From AC-51 sp036265325 (GTDB lineage Bacteria > Actinomycetota > UBA4738 > HRBIN12): a DNA stretch of 64,000 nucleotides. The notes beneath the pieces are model-generated. The model saw only the letters and a list, made by a program, of their open reading frames with translations, made no database searches and had not been told where the DNA came from. A program made the translations under genes and the position numbers. Each line of letters begins with the position of its first letter. The first letter of the stretch is position 1. Positions 34,487 to 43,314 of this stretch are shown in pieces. The stretch lies in the NCBI GenBank assembly GCA_036265325.1, contig DATAPH010000049.1, positions 14,285 through 78,284 of the forward strand, written 5' to 3'.

Positions 34487-35556
34487 GCACCCCGATCGTC
34501 GTCGACAGCATCTCCAAGCGCTTCGGCTCGTTCGAGGCGGTGCGCGACGTGACGTTCAGGGCGCCGGCGGGCGCGATCACCGCGCTGCTCGGTCCGTCCG
34601 GCTCGGGCAAGAGCACCGTGCTGCGCATGATCGCGGGCCTCGAGGAACCCAACGAGGGTCGGATCTTCATGGGCGACGACGAGCTGACCATCAAGAGCGT
34701 CCAGGAGCGCCAGGTCGGGTTCGTGTTCCAGCACTATGCGCTGTTCCGGCACATGTCGGTGGCGGACAACGTCGCGTTCGGGCTGCGCGTGCGCAAGGAG
34801 TCGAAGCAGACGCGGGACTCGCGCGTCGAGGAGCTGCTGGACCTCGTGCAGCTGACGCCGTTCGCCGACCGGTACCCGGATCAGTTGTCCGGCGGCCAGC
34901 GCCAGCGGGTCGCGCTCGCGCGGGCGCTCGCACCGCAGCCGCAGGTCCTGCTGTTGGACGAGCCGTTCGGGGCGCTCGACGCGAAGGTGCGCCAGGATCT
35001 CAGACGCTGGCTCGACGAGCTCCACCGCGAGCTCGGCGTGACGAGCCTTCTGGTCACGCACGATCAGGAGGAAGCGCTCGAGCTCGCCAACCAGATCGTC
35101 GTGATGCACGAGGGGAAGGTCGAGCAGGTCGGCTCGCCGGGTGAGATCTACGACGAGCCGGCGACGCCGTTCGTAGCGGGGTTCGTCGGTGCGGCCAATG
35201 TGTTGCACGGCGAGGTCGTGGACGGCCACGTCCATCTCGGGTCGATCCGTATCCCGGGCGCCGCGCATCTGGACGAGGGCGCGGCGGCGGCGGCATTCGT
35301 CCGTCCCCACGATGTGGTGGTCACAAGCGACGAGGACGGCACCGACGCCGTGATCGAGCGCGTGGCGTCGCTCGGGTGGCTGTCGCGGGTGTCGCTCCGC
35401 CTGCCGGGCGGGGAGACCCTGGTCGCGCACATCCCGAACGACGATCTGCACGGCGCCGCCGAGGGCTCGACCGTGCGCGTCGACCTTCGGAACCCGAAGG
35501 CGTTCATGGCACCGGAGCGCGACAGTCAGGACGAGACCGCAACGCTGGTGTCGTAG
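34483..35556 (+). CDS. cysA: Sulfate ABC transporter ATP-binding protein CysA
   Basis: The protein (357 aa) has Walker A LGPSGSGKSTVL, the Q loop FVFQHYALF, the signature LSGGQRQRVALARAL, Walker B VLLLDEPFGALDAK and the switch LVTHDQEEALELAN. A C-terminal TOBE-like domain of about 110 residues follows. The ATG at 34483 overlaps the cysW stop; a longer in-frame extension upstream is only antiphase cysW sequence. It is the last gene of sbp-cysT-cysW-cysA and converges on the stress protein gene with 3 nt between. Confidence 0.93.
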   Translation: MSTPIVVDSISKRFGSFEAVRDVTFRAPAGAITALLGPSGSGKSTVLRMIAGLEEPNEGRIFMGDDELTIKSVQERQVGFVFQHYALFRHMSVADNVAFGLRVRKESKQTRDSRVEELLDLVQLTPFADRYPDQLSGGQRQRVALARALAPQPQVLLLDEPFGALDAKVRQDLRRWLDELHRELGVTSLLVTHDQEEALELANQIVVMHEGKVEQVGSPGEIYDEPATPFVAGFVGAANVLHGEVVDGHVHLGSIRIPGAAHLDEGAAAAAFVRPHDVVVTSDEDGTDAVIERVASLGWLSRVSLRLPGGETLVAHIPNDDLHGAAEGSTVRVDLRNPKAFMAPERDSQDETATLVS

Positions 35557-35559
35557 GGC

Positions 35560-35973
35560 TCAGCGCACCAGCAGCACGGGGCAGTGGGCGTGCTGCACGA
35601 CCTTGTTCGCGACGCCGCCGAGCAGCATCGAGCGCCACTCGGTCATGCCGCGCGTCCCCAGCACGATCAGATCGGCGCCGACCTCGGCCGCCACCTTCAC
35701 GATCTGCTCGGGGGTGTTGCCTGGGTTGACGCGGCGGATCTCCCCGCGCGCTTCGATCCCGGCCGAGCGGAACCGGTCGAGCGCGCCGCCGACCAGGTCG
35801 TCGGCGGGCGTCGCGGGGCCGAGGTCGACATCCGAGCCCTCGTACTTCGTGTGCTCGCGGATATGGATCACCGTCACGGCGGAGCCGAACCGCTGCGCCA
35901 TCTCGAGGGCGACCGGGATCGTCTTGCCACCCTCCGCCGACCCGTCGATCGCGACGGCGATCCGATCGAACAT
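35560..35973 (-). CDS. Universal stress protein (UspA family)
   Basis: The protein (137 aa) is a single Usp domain: FDRIAVAIDGSAEGGKTIPV at the N-terminus and the ATP-binding motif LGTRGMTEWRSMLLGGVANK followed by HCPVLLV. The G-x2-G-x9-G(S/T)-like pattern suggests nucleotide binding. The ATG shares one base with the stop of the upstream TauE/SafE gene, so they are co-transcribed. Its role here is unknown. Confidence 0.9.
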   Translation of the reverse strand: MFDRIAVAIDGSAEGGKTIPVALEMAQRFGSAVTVIHIREHTKYEGSDVDLGPATPADDLVGGALDRFRSAGIEARGEIRRVNPGNTPEQIVKVAAEVGADLIVLGTRGMTEWRSMLLGGVANKVVQHAHCPVLLVR

Positions 35974-37037
35974 CAGGTGCTGACCGCCGGCCGGGGTGCC
36001 GTCGACTGACCGCCGATGGCCTCGAGCTGCGGTCTGATGCGCAAGAAATAGGCCGCTGCGTAGGCGCCGCCGACACCGATCGGCGCGAGGTAGAGCTGTC
36101 GGCGCACCCAGCTCTTCTTGTCCAGCTCGATCTCGGCCCACTGCGTCTTCGGGTGCTGCGCTGCATCGACCGCGCCCCAGACCGCGAAGCCGAGCAAGGC
36201 GAACAGGAGCAGCAACACGCCGAGCAGGTTCGTCGGCACGTTGAGCAGCTTCAACGCCGAAGCGGCCAGGACGAAGACCAGCACGGGCCGGATGACCCCG
36301 TCGGGCGCCTTCGATGAGACGCGGGCGCCTATCCACACCGCTGGGATCGACCCGATCAGGATCGACGCGGTGAGACCGAGCTGGAAGTCGCCGACAAGGA
36401 TGTGGGCGATGGCGGCGGCGGCGACCAGCGGGATGGCCTGGACGAGGTCGGTTCCGACGAGCTCGGAGCCCCGAAGCATGGGGTACAGCAGCATCAGGCA
36501 CACGATGATGATCGATCCCGAGCCGACGGATGTGAGTCCGACGAGGAGCCCGCCGACGAGGCCGACGATCAGCGTCGGGATGATCCGCACCCCGAACGGA
36601 GGAAGGTGATCTTCGGGGCGGCCGCCCGCCATGCGCGCGGCGAGTGACCGCCGGCCCTGCAGCCATGCCTTGAACACCATCGCTGACGAGGCGAGCAACA
36701 ACGTCCACCCGAGGAAGACTTTGGTCAGGTTCTCGACCTGATCGCTGTCTCCGACGTTGTGGATGATGAACACCCCGGCGAACGCCATCGGGATCGAGCC
36801 CAAGCAGAGCCACTTCACGAGTTCCCACCGGACGGTCCGTCGCCGGATATGCACGCCACCGCCGATCGGCTTCATGATCATGGCGGCGACCAGGTCGGAC
36901 GAGACGGCGGCCGTTGGGCTGATGCCGAAGAAGATCACCAGGATCGGCGTCATGAGCGCGCCGCCGCCCATACCGGTCAGCCCGACGGTGAATCCGACGA
37001 TCGCCCCGGCGAGCACGATGCCCCAGTCGATGTGCAT
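35973..37037 (-). CDS. TauE/SafE-family anion exporter
   Basis: The protein (354 aa) has about eight membrane segments, with the family signature GLTGMGGGALMTPIL in the first half and its repeat GLVGGLLVGLTSVGSGSII in the second. Such proteins export sulfite, sulfoacetate or organosulfonates, which fits the sulfur-uptake genes beside it; the substrate is inferred. The ATG at 37037 is preferred because TAAACT (37050-37045) lies 7 nt upstream. It is divergent from purA. Confidence 0.87.
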   Translation of the reverse strand: MHIDWGIVLAGAIVGFTVGLTGMGGGALMTPILVIFFGISPTAAVSSDLVAAMIMKPIGGGVHIRRRTVRWELVKWLCLGSIPMAFAGVFIIHNVGDSDQVENLTKVFLGWTLLLASSAMVFKAWLQGRRSLAARMAGGRPEDHLPPFGVRIIPTLIVGLVGGLLVGLTSVGSGSIIIVCLMLLYPMLRGSELVGTDLVQAIPLVAAAAIAHILVGDFQLGLTASILIGSIPAVWIGARVSSKAPDGVIRPVLVFVLAASALKLLNVPTNLLGVLLLLFALLGFAVWGAVDAAQHPKTQWAEIELDKKSWVRRQLYLAPIGVGGAYAAAYFLRIRPQLEAIGGQSTAPRPAVST

Positions 37038-37116
37038 CGGCGGGAGTTTACGGCCGACCCGGAACGTGGGCGATAGGGCTAACGGCTGAGACCGGAGCGG
37101 CGGGTTGTGTGTTCCG

Positions 37117-37122
37117 TAGACT
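37117..37122 (+). promoter_or_regulatory. -10 box of the purine operon
   Basis: TAGACT lies 9 nt before the purA ATG with no Shine-Dalgarno, so the ten-gene operon probably begins with a leaderless message. No purine riboswitch or PUR box was recognised in the 94-nt gap to the divergent exporter gene. Confidence 0.55.
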
Positions 37123-37131
37123 GGTCGGGTC

Positions 37132-38409
37132 ATGCCTGCGACCGTCGTGCTCGGCACCCAGTGGGGTGATGAGGGCAAAGGCAAGGCGGTCGACTACCTC
37201 GCGGACCGGATGGACGTCGTGGTCCGCTACCAGGGCGGCAACAACGCGGGCCACACGATCATCGCCGAGGGCCGGCTGCTCAAGCTGAACCTCGTGCCCT
37301 CCGGGATCCTGTATCCGCACATCACGAACGTGATCGCAGACGGCGTGGTGGTGGATCCGGCGGTGTTGCTCGGCGAGCTCGACGAACTGACCACCGCAGG
37401 CCTCGACGTCTCGGGGTTACGGCTGTCGCTGAACGCGCACCTGATCATGCCGTATCACCTCGAGCTCGAGAAGGTGACCCAGCGGTTCCTGGGGAACAAC
37501 GCGCTCGGTACGACGAAGCGCGGGATCGGGCCGGCATACGCCGACCGCGCCGCACGGGTCGGGATCCGTGTCCAGGACCTCTATGACGAGAAGATCTTGC
37601 GCGAGAAGCTCGACGTGGTCCTGTGGGAGAAGAACCAGCTTCTGACGAAGGTCTACAACCGGCTCGCGGTTGACGCGGACAAGATCTTCGGCGACTACCT
37701 CCTGTACGCGGAGCGCCTGCGGCCGTATGTCGCTGACACGTCGCGGCTGTTGCACGAGCGGTTGCAAGCGGGCGACCACCTGATGCTCGAGGGCGCGCAG
37801 GGAACGATGCTCGACCTCGACCACGGGACCTATCCGTTCGTGACGTCGTCGACGCCGGTCGCCGGCTATGCGCTGGCGAGCGCGGGCATCGGCCCGCATC
37901 AGGTCGAGCGCGTGATCGGCATCACGAAGGCGTACGTGACGCGTGTCGGGAGCGGCCCGTTCCCGACTGAGGCGCTCGACGCGGAAGGCGATCGGATGGG
38001 GGAGCGCGGCGCCGAGTTCGGGACGACGACGGGGCGCAAGCGCCGGTGTGGCTGGTTCGATGCGTGCGTGCTGCGATACGCGGCGCGCCTGAACGGCCTG
38101 ACGGACCTGGTGTTGACGAAGCTCGACGTGCTGAGCGGGTTCGACTCGCTGCGGGTGTGCGTCGCGTATCGCGCGGGTGGCGAAACGTACGACGACGTGC
38201 CGCCGAACCAGACGCTGTTCCACGAGGTGGAGCCGGTGTGGGAGGAGCTGCCCGGCTGGAGCGACGAGATCGGTGACGTCGCGGCGTTCGACGACCTGCC
38301 GAAGGAGGCGCAGCAGTATGTGCGCTTCCTCGAAGAGCTCGGCGGTGTGCCGGTCTCGATCATCGGCGTGGGTCCGGCGCGTGAGCAGAGCCTCGTGGTG
38401 GACGCGTGA
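37132..38409 (+). CDS. purA: Adenylosuccinate synthetase
   Basis: The enzyme (425 aa) converts IMP and aspartate to adenylosuccinate with GTP. The GTP-binding loop TQWGDEGKGKAVDYL is at the N-terminus, followed by YQGGNNAGHTI and the family signature LGTTKRGIGPAYADR. The C-terminal part has TTGRKRRCGWFD. It heads the operon, which is unusual, since purA is often separate. The stop overlaps purD by 4 nt. Confidence 0.96.
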   Translation: MPATVVLGTQWGDEGKGKAVDYLADRMDVVVRYQGGNNAGHTIIAEGRLLKLNLVPSGILYPHITNVIADGVVVDPAVLLGELDELTTAGLDVSGLRLSLNAHLIMPYHLELEKVTQRFLGNNALGTTKRGIGPAYADRAARVGIRVQDLYDEKILREKLDVVLWEKNQLLTKVYNRLAVDADKIFGDYLLYAERLRPYVADTSRLLHERLQAGDHLMLEGAQGTMLDLDHGTYPFVTSSTPVAGYALASAGIGPHQVERVIGITKAYVTRVGSGPFPTEALDAEGDRMGERGAEFGTTTGRKRRCGWFDACVLRYAARLNGLTDLVLTKLDVLSGFDSLRVCVAYRAGGETYDDVPPNQTLFHEVEPVWEELPGWSDEIGDVAAFDDLPKEAQQYVRFLEELGGVPVSIIGVGPAREQSLVVDA

Positions 38410-39686
38410 AGGTCCTCGTCGTCGGGGGAGGGGGGCGCGAGCACGCGCTGTGCTGGCGCCTCGCGCAGGATCCCACCGTGACGCGCGTGCTCGCGGCCCC
38501 GGGGAACGCCGGGATCGCTGCGACCGCCGAGTGTTTCCCGTCGGTGGCCGCGGACGACCTGGAGGGGTTGGTCAACGTAGTTGACCAACAGGACGTCGGT
38601 CTCACCGTGATCGGTCCGGAGGTTCCGCTCGTCGCGGGCCTTGCGGACACGTTGAGGAAGCAGGGGCGCCATGTGTTCGGCCCATCCGCCGCCGCGGCGC
38701 GGATCGAGGGGTCCAAGGCGTTCGCGAAGGAGATCATGGAGCGGCGCGGCGTGCCGACCGCCCGCTCGGGCGTATTCGAAGACGCCGAGAAGGCGACGGC
38801 GTTCGTCGACGAGCTCGGCGGCAAGGCAGTCGTGAAGGCCGACGGCCTCGCTGCGGGCAAGGGCGTCACCGTTGCGACCGACCGCGAGGTCGCCATCGAC
38901 GCGATCGAGCGCAGCCTCGTGGCCGGCGCGTTCGGCGAGGCGGGGCGAACGATCGTCGTCGAGGAGCTCCTCGAGGGTCCCGAGGTCAGCGTGTTCGCGG
39001 TCACGGACGGCAAGGGGAACTGCGTCCTGCTCGACGCGGCGCAGGACGCCAAGCGTGTCGGTGACGGCGATACGGGCCCGAACACCGGCGGGATGGGCGC
39101 GTACTCGCCCGTTCCCGCGCTCTCGCCCGAGATGGCCACCGAGATCCTCGACACCGTGCTCGCCCCGGTGGTCGACGAACTGAGGCCCTATAGAGGAGTG
39201 CTGTTCGCCGGGATGATGCTCACTGCCGACGGGCCGAAGGTCCTCGAGTTCAACTGCCGGTTCGGCGATCCGGAGACCCAGGTGCTCCTGTCGCGGATGC
39301 CCTTCCGCGTGGGAACCTTGCTGCATGCCTGCGCCACCGGTCGTCTCGCGTCCGAGGCGGGCCACGCCGGGTTCGACCACGGTGCGGCGGTGACGGTCGT
39401 GCTCGCGAGCACGGGCTACCCTGGCAGCTATCCCAGCGGACTGCCGATCACCGGCGTCGAGGCGGCCGAGGCGATCGACGGGGTGACCGTGTTCCATTCG
39501 GGCACCGCGCGGGACGGCGACGGCCGGCTCGTAACGGCAGGGGGCCGTGTGCTTTCGGTCACGGGAACGGGTGCCAACCTCGCCGACGCCTGCAATCGCG
39601 CGTACGCGGGCGTGCACGAGATCCACTTCGACGGGATGCACTTCCGCTCCGACATCGCCGACCGGGCGTCCGAGGAGGCCGGATGA
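38406..39686 (+). CDS. purD: Phosphoribosylamine--glycine ligase
   Basis: The protein (426 aa) begins VLVVGGGGREHALCWRLA and has an ATP-grasp domain with KADGLAAGKGVTVA, NTGGMGAYSP and the metal-binding EFNCRFGDPETQVLL. It makes GAR, the third intermediate of IMP synthesis. The GTG overlaps the purA stop and the purE ATG overlaps its stop. Confidence 0.96.
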   Translation: MKVLVVGGGGREHALCWRLAQDPTVTRVLAAPGNAGIAATAECFPSVAADDLEGLVNVVDQQDVGLTVIGPEVPLVAGLADTLRKQGRHVFGPSAAAARIEGSKAFAKEIMERRGVPTARSGVFEDAEKATAFVDELGGKAVVKADGLAAGKGVTVATDREVAIDAIERSLVAGAFGEAGRTIVVEELLEGPEVSVFAVTDGKGNCVLLDAAQDAKRVGDGDTGPNTGGMGAYSPVPALSPEMATEILDTVLAPVVDELRPYRGVLFAGMMLTADGPKVLEFNCRFGDPETQVLLSRMPFRVGTLLHACATGRLASEAGHAGFDHGAAVTVVLASTGYPGSYPSGLPITGVEAAEAIDGVTVFHSGTARDGDGRLVTAGGRVLSVTGTGANLADACNRAYAGVHEIHFDGMHFRSDIADRASEEAG

Positions 39687-40159
39687 GCGACGACGATCTC
39701 CTGGTCGGCGTGCTCGCGGCGTCTCCGTCCGAGTTGCCGATCATGCGGCAGGCCGGCTTGATCTTGGAGAAGTTCGACATCCCGCACGAGGTTCGGATCA
39801 TGTCCTCGTCGCGGAACCCCGACCTGGTCGACGAGTACGCGCGCACGGCGTTCGAACGCGGGTTGAAGGTGCTGGTGTGTTCGACGGGATTGTCGGGGCA
39901 CCTCGCGGCGGCGGTTGCAGCGCGCACCGTGCTGCCCGTCATCGGCATCCCGATCGCGACGTCGCCGCAGATGGTCGGCAACGAGGCGCTCGCGATCACG
40001 GCGCAGATGCCGACCGGCATCCCGATCGCGACGGTCGGCGTCGACGCCGCGGTGAACGCCGCGATCCTCGCGACGCAGATCCTCGGCGTCGGCGACGAAG
40101 AGGTGCAGGCCAAGCTTTGGAAGTTCAAGGACGACCTGGCCGAGGGCCTGAAACTGTGA
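39683..40159 (+). CDS. purE: PurE-family protein with altered active site (N5-CAIR mutase/AIR carboxylase)
   Basis: The protein (158 aa) aligns along its whole length with PurE, for example LPVIGIPIATSPQMVGNEAL and TAQMPTGIPIATVGVDAAVN. Two catalytic signatures are changed. The usual G-S-x-S-D motif reads ASPSELPIM, with Glu17 in place of Asp19 (E. coli numbering), and the usual SAHRTPD reads SSSRNPD, with Ser43 in place of the catalytic His45. His73, matching E. coli His75, is kept. The location inside a purine operon argues for a purine role. No purK is in the window. Enzyme class and activity are uncertain. Confidence 0.85.
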   Translation: MSDDDLLVGVLAASPSELPIMRQAGLILEKFDIPHEVRIMSSSRNPDLVDEYARTAFERGLKVLVCSTGLSGHLAAAVAARTVLPVIGIPIATSPQMVGNEALAITAQMPTGIPIATVGVDAAVNAAILATQILGVGDEEVQAKLWKFKDDLAEGLKL

Positions 40160-41463
40160 TCGAGCGCTACGACGTGTCGGAGATCTCGGCGATCTGGTCC
40201 GACGAGGCGCGCATGCGGAACTGGCTCGAGATCGAGCTCGCCGCCGTCGAGGCCTGGGCGGTGCTCGGCGTGGTTCCGAAGGACGACGCCCGCGCGTGCC
40301 GCGATCGGGCGTCGTTCGACGTCGACGCGGTCCTGGCGCGCGAGCGCGTGACTCGGCACGACGTCGCGGCGTTCGTCGACGTGGTGGCCGCGTCGATCGG
40401 GCCGGAGGGCCGGTGGATCCATCACGGGTTGACGTCGTCGGACGTGCTGGACACCGGTCTGGCGATGCAGCTGCGCGCGAGCGCCGAGGTACTGCTCGCC
40501 GACGTCGAGCGTCTGCTGAGCGTCGTGCGCCGCCGGGCGCTCGAGTTCCGCGAGACGGTGTGCATGGGCCGTTCGCACGGCGTGCATGCGGAGCCGACGT
40601 CGTTCGGCCACAAGCTCGCGGTCTTCGCGTTCCAGCTCGACCGGGATCGAACGCGGTTGCGGCGGGCGCGCGAGGCGGTGAGCGTCGGCGCGATCAGCGG
40701 GGTGGTCGGGTCGTACGCGAGCGTCGACCCGCAGGTCGAGCAGCTCGTCTGCGAGCGCGTCGGACTGATGCCGGCCGACGCCTCGACGCAGGTGATCCAG
40801 CGTGACCGGCACGCCGAGTTCGTTGCGGCGCTGGCCGTCTGTGCATCGACGCTCGACGCGCTGGCGACCGAGATCCGGCATCTGGCGCGCACCGAGGTGC
40901 GAGAAGTGCAGGAGCCGTTCGCCGAAGGACAGAAGGGCTCGAGTGCGATGCCGCACAAGCGGAACCCCGTGGTGTCCGAACGGGTGAGCGGGCTCGCGCG
41001 TGTCCTGCGTGGGCACGCCGTCACGTCGCTCGAGAACGTGGCGCTCTGGCACGAGCGCGACATCTCCCACTCGTCGGCCGAGCGGATCGTGTTCCCCGAT
41101 GCGACGGGCCTGCTCGCGTTCATGCTGCGCGACATGACCTGGGTGATCGACGGTCTTGTCGTGTTCCCGGAGCGGATGCGCGAGGTCGTCGACAGCCGTG
41201 GCGGTATCGCGTTCAGTCAGACGGTGCTGCTGGCGCTGGTCGAGGCCGGGATGGCGCGCGACGACGCGTATCGCATCGTGCAGCGCGCGGCCGCGGCGGC
41301 GTGGGATGAAGGTGCGAGCTTCCACGACGAGATCGTCAAGGACGCGGACGTCATCGCGCGGCTTGATGCCGGCTCGGTGGACGCGCTGTTCGACCCGCGG
41401 CGGTTCCTCCTGAACCTCGGACCGATGTTCGACCGGCTCGAAGCGCTCGAGGTGGTGTCGTGA
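40156..41463 (+). CDS. purB: Adenylosuccinate lyase
   Basis: The protein (435 aa) belongs to the fumarase/aspartase superfamily, with the signature GSSAMPHKRNP near residue 260, an N-terminal YDVSEISAIWSDEARMRNWL and catalytic segments TSSDVLDT and GRSHGVHAEPTSFG. It acts twice in purine synthesis, on SAICAR and on adenylosuccinate. The start is a GTG overlapping the purE stop. Confidence 0.95.
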   Translation: MIERYDVSEISAIWSDEARMRNWLEIELAAVEAWAVLGVVPKDDARACRDRASFDVDAVLARERVTRHDVAAFVDVVAASIGPEGRWIHHGLTSSDVLDTGLAMQLRASAEVLLADVERLLSVVRRRALEFRETVCMGRSHGVHAEPTSFGHKLAVFAFQLDRDRTRLRRAREAVSVGAISGVVGSYASVDPQVEQLVCERVGLMPADASTQVIQRDRHAEFVAALAVCASTLDALATEIRHLARTEVREVQEPFAEGQKGSSAMPHKRNPVVSERVSGLARVLRGHAVTSLENVALWHERDISHSSAERIVFPDATGLLAFMLRDMTWVIDGLVVFPERMREVVDSRGGIAFSQTVLLALVEAGMARDDAYRIVQRAAAAAWDEGASFHDEIVKDADVIARLDAGSVDALFDPRRFLLNLGPMFDRLEALEVVS

Positions 41464-42350
41464 CGCTCGTGGCGCAGGGCAAGGTCCGCGACATCTTCGA
41501 GGCGGGCGAGGCCCGGCTGTTGCTCGTGGCGACGGATCGGATCAGCGCGTTCGACGTGATCTTGCCGACGCCGATCCCCGACAAGGGTCGTGTGCTGACG
41601 GCGTGCTCGCTGTTCTGGTTCGAGCATCTCGGGTCGGCGGTGCCCAACCACGTCATCACCGCTGACCGCGAGGCGTTCCCGCCGCCGTACGACGACGATC
41701 CGGATCTGGCCGGACGGGCGACACTTGCGCGCGCGGCCGACGTGATCGCGATCGAGTGCGTCGTGCGCGGCTACCTCGCCGGTTCCGGTTGGAAGCAGTA
41801 CCAACAGGACGGAGCGGTGTGCGGTATCCCGCTTCCGCTCGGACTGGAGGAGTCGTCCGAGCTGCCCGAACCGATCTTCACGCCGACGACGAAGGCCGCT
41901 GAGGGTCACGACGAGCCCCTCGCACCGGATGAGGCTCGTGCGCTGGTCGGAACCGGGCTGTACGAACGCCTGCATGAGGTCAGCCTCACGCTGTATCAGC
42001 GGATCGCGGAGCGTGCGCTCGAAGCGGGCATGATCGTGGCGGACACGAAGTTCGAGTTCGGGTTCGACCGCGAAACGAAAGAGCTCACGCTGATCGACGA
42101 GGTCGGGACGCCAGATTCCTCCCGGTTCTGGCCCGCGGAAGGCTATGAGCCCGGCCGGCCCCAGCCGTCGTTCGACAAGCAATACGTGCGCGACTGGCTC
42201 GACGCGAGCGGTTGGGACCACGAGCCGCCGCCGCCCACGCTGCCCGACGACGTGGTCGAGGCGACGGCGACGAGATACCGCGAGGCGTACGAGCGGATCA
42301 GCGGCGAGATGTTCGACACGTACATGGCACGGATGGGAGCGAAGGCGTGA
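41460..42350 (+). CDS. purC: SAICAR synthetase
   Basis: The protein (296 aa) has the N-terminal GKVRDIFEAGEARLLLVATD and DRISAFDVILPTPIPDKG, VRGYLAGSGWKQYQ, and the signature LTLIDEVGTPDSSRFWP. It couples aspartate to CAIR. The length matches the longer eukaryote-like group with a C-terminal extension. GTG start and stop overlap both neighbours by 4 nt. Confidence 0.95.
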   Translation: MTLVAQGKVRDIFEAGEARLLLVATDRISAFDVILPTPIPDKGRVLTACSLFWFEHLGSAVPNHVITADREAFPPPYDDDPDLAGRATLARAADVIAIECVVRGYLAGSGWKQYQQDGAVCGIPLPLGLEESSELPEPIFTPTTKAAEGHDEPLAPDEARALVGTGLYERLHEVSLTLYQRIAERALEAGMIVADTKFEFGFDRETKELTLIDEVGTPDSSRFWPAEGYEPGRPQPSFDKQYVRDWLDASGWDHEPPPPTLPDDVVEATATRYREAYERISGEMFDTYMARMGAKA

Positions 42351-42604
42351 CGGCGTTCACGTTCGAGGTGCTGGTGTCGCTCAAGCCGGGGCTGCTCGAC
42401 CCGCAGGGGAAGGCGGTCGAGGGATCATTGCCGGCGATGGGATTCAAGGGGGTCGCCGACGTGCGCGTCGGCAAGCACATCAAGCTGACGGTCGAGGCGC
42501 CCGACGAAGCCGCCGCGACGGCGCAGATCCACGAGATGGCGACGAAGGTGCTTTCGAACCCGGTCATCGAGGACTACGAAGTGCTCGCGGTGGCGCCGTC
42601 GTGA
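42347..42604 (+). CDS. purS: FGAM synthetase small subunit PurS
   Basis: The protein (85 aa) begins AFTFEVLVSLKPGLLDPQGK and has GFKGVADVRVGKHIKL, matching PurS, which bridges PurQ and PurL in the three-part FGAM synthetase. The GTG overlaps the purC stop by 4 nt and the stop overlaps purQ. Confidence 0.93.
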   Translation: MTAFTFEVLVSLKPGLLDPQGKAVEGSLPAMGFKGVADVRVGKHIKLTVEAPDEAAATAQIHEMATKVLSNPVIEDYEVLAVAPS

Positions 42605-43314
42605 CGCGGCTGCCGCGGATCGGCGTGGTGACGTTCCCCGGCTCGCTGGACGACGCCGACGCGCGGCGCGCGGTCGAGGCGATGGGCGGCGAGGCGGTCG
42701 CGTTATGGCACGCCGACCATGACCTCGGTGGCGTGGACGCGGTCGTGTTGCCCGGCGGGTTCAGCTACGGCGACTACCTGCGCTGCGGTGCGATCGCGGC
42801 GCGGGCCCCGATCATGGCTGAGGTGCGCGACTTCGCCGCGCGCGGCGAACCAGTGCTCGGCATCTGCAACGGCTTCCAGATCCTCTGTGAGGCAGGGTTG
42901 CTCGCGGGTGCGCTCGCGCGGAACGCTTCCTTGCGATTCATCTGCGAAGACGTCTGGCTCCGTGTCGAGACCGCGCAGACCTGCGTCACGCACGACCTCA
43001 CGCCGGGCGAGACGGTGCAGATCCCGGTCAAGCACGGCGAGGGACGCTGGGTCGCGACGCCCGAGCAGTTGGAGCGGGTCGAGGGCGACGGGCTCGTCGT
43101 GTTCCGGTACAGCGGCCGCGACGGGATGCTGTCGGACGCGACGAACCCGAACGGCGCGACGAACCACGTCGCAGGCGTGCGCAACGAGGCCGGCAACGTG
43201 GTCGGGCTGATGCCGCACCCCGAGCACGCGGTCGACCCGGACGTCGGACCGACGGGTGGACAGCCGTTGCTCGCGTCACTGCTCGAGACGTCGCTCGCCG
43301 GGGTCTCGATGTGA
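42601..43314 (+). CDS. purQ: FGAM synthetase glutaminase subunit PurQ
   Basis: The protein (237 aa) is a class I glutamine amidotransferase. The nucleophile cysteine is in VLGICNGFQILCEAG, the oxyanion region in LPGGFSYGDYLRCGA, and the His-Glu pair in LMPHPEHAVD. It passes ammonia to PurL. The start is a GTG overlapping purS. Its stop overlaps the S9 peptidase gene rather than purL. Confidence 0.95.
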   Translation: MTRLPRIGVVTFPGSLDDADARRAVEAMGGEAVALWHADHDLGGVDAVVLPGGFSYGDYLRCGAIAARAPIMAEVRDFAARGEPVLGICNGFQILCEAGLLAGALARNASLRFICEDVWLRVETAQTCVTHDLTPGETVQIPVKHGEGRWVATPEQLERVEGDGLVVFRYSGRDGMLSDATNPNGATNHVAGVRNEAGNVVGLMPHPEHAVDPDVGPTGGQPLLASLLETSLAGVSM

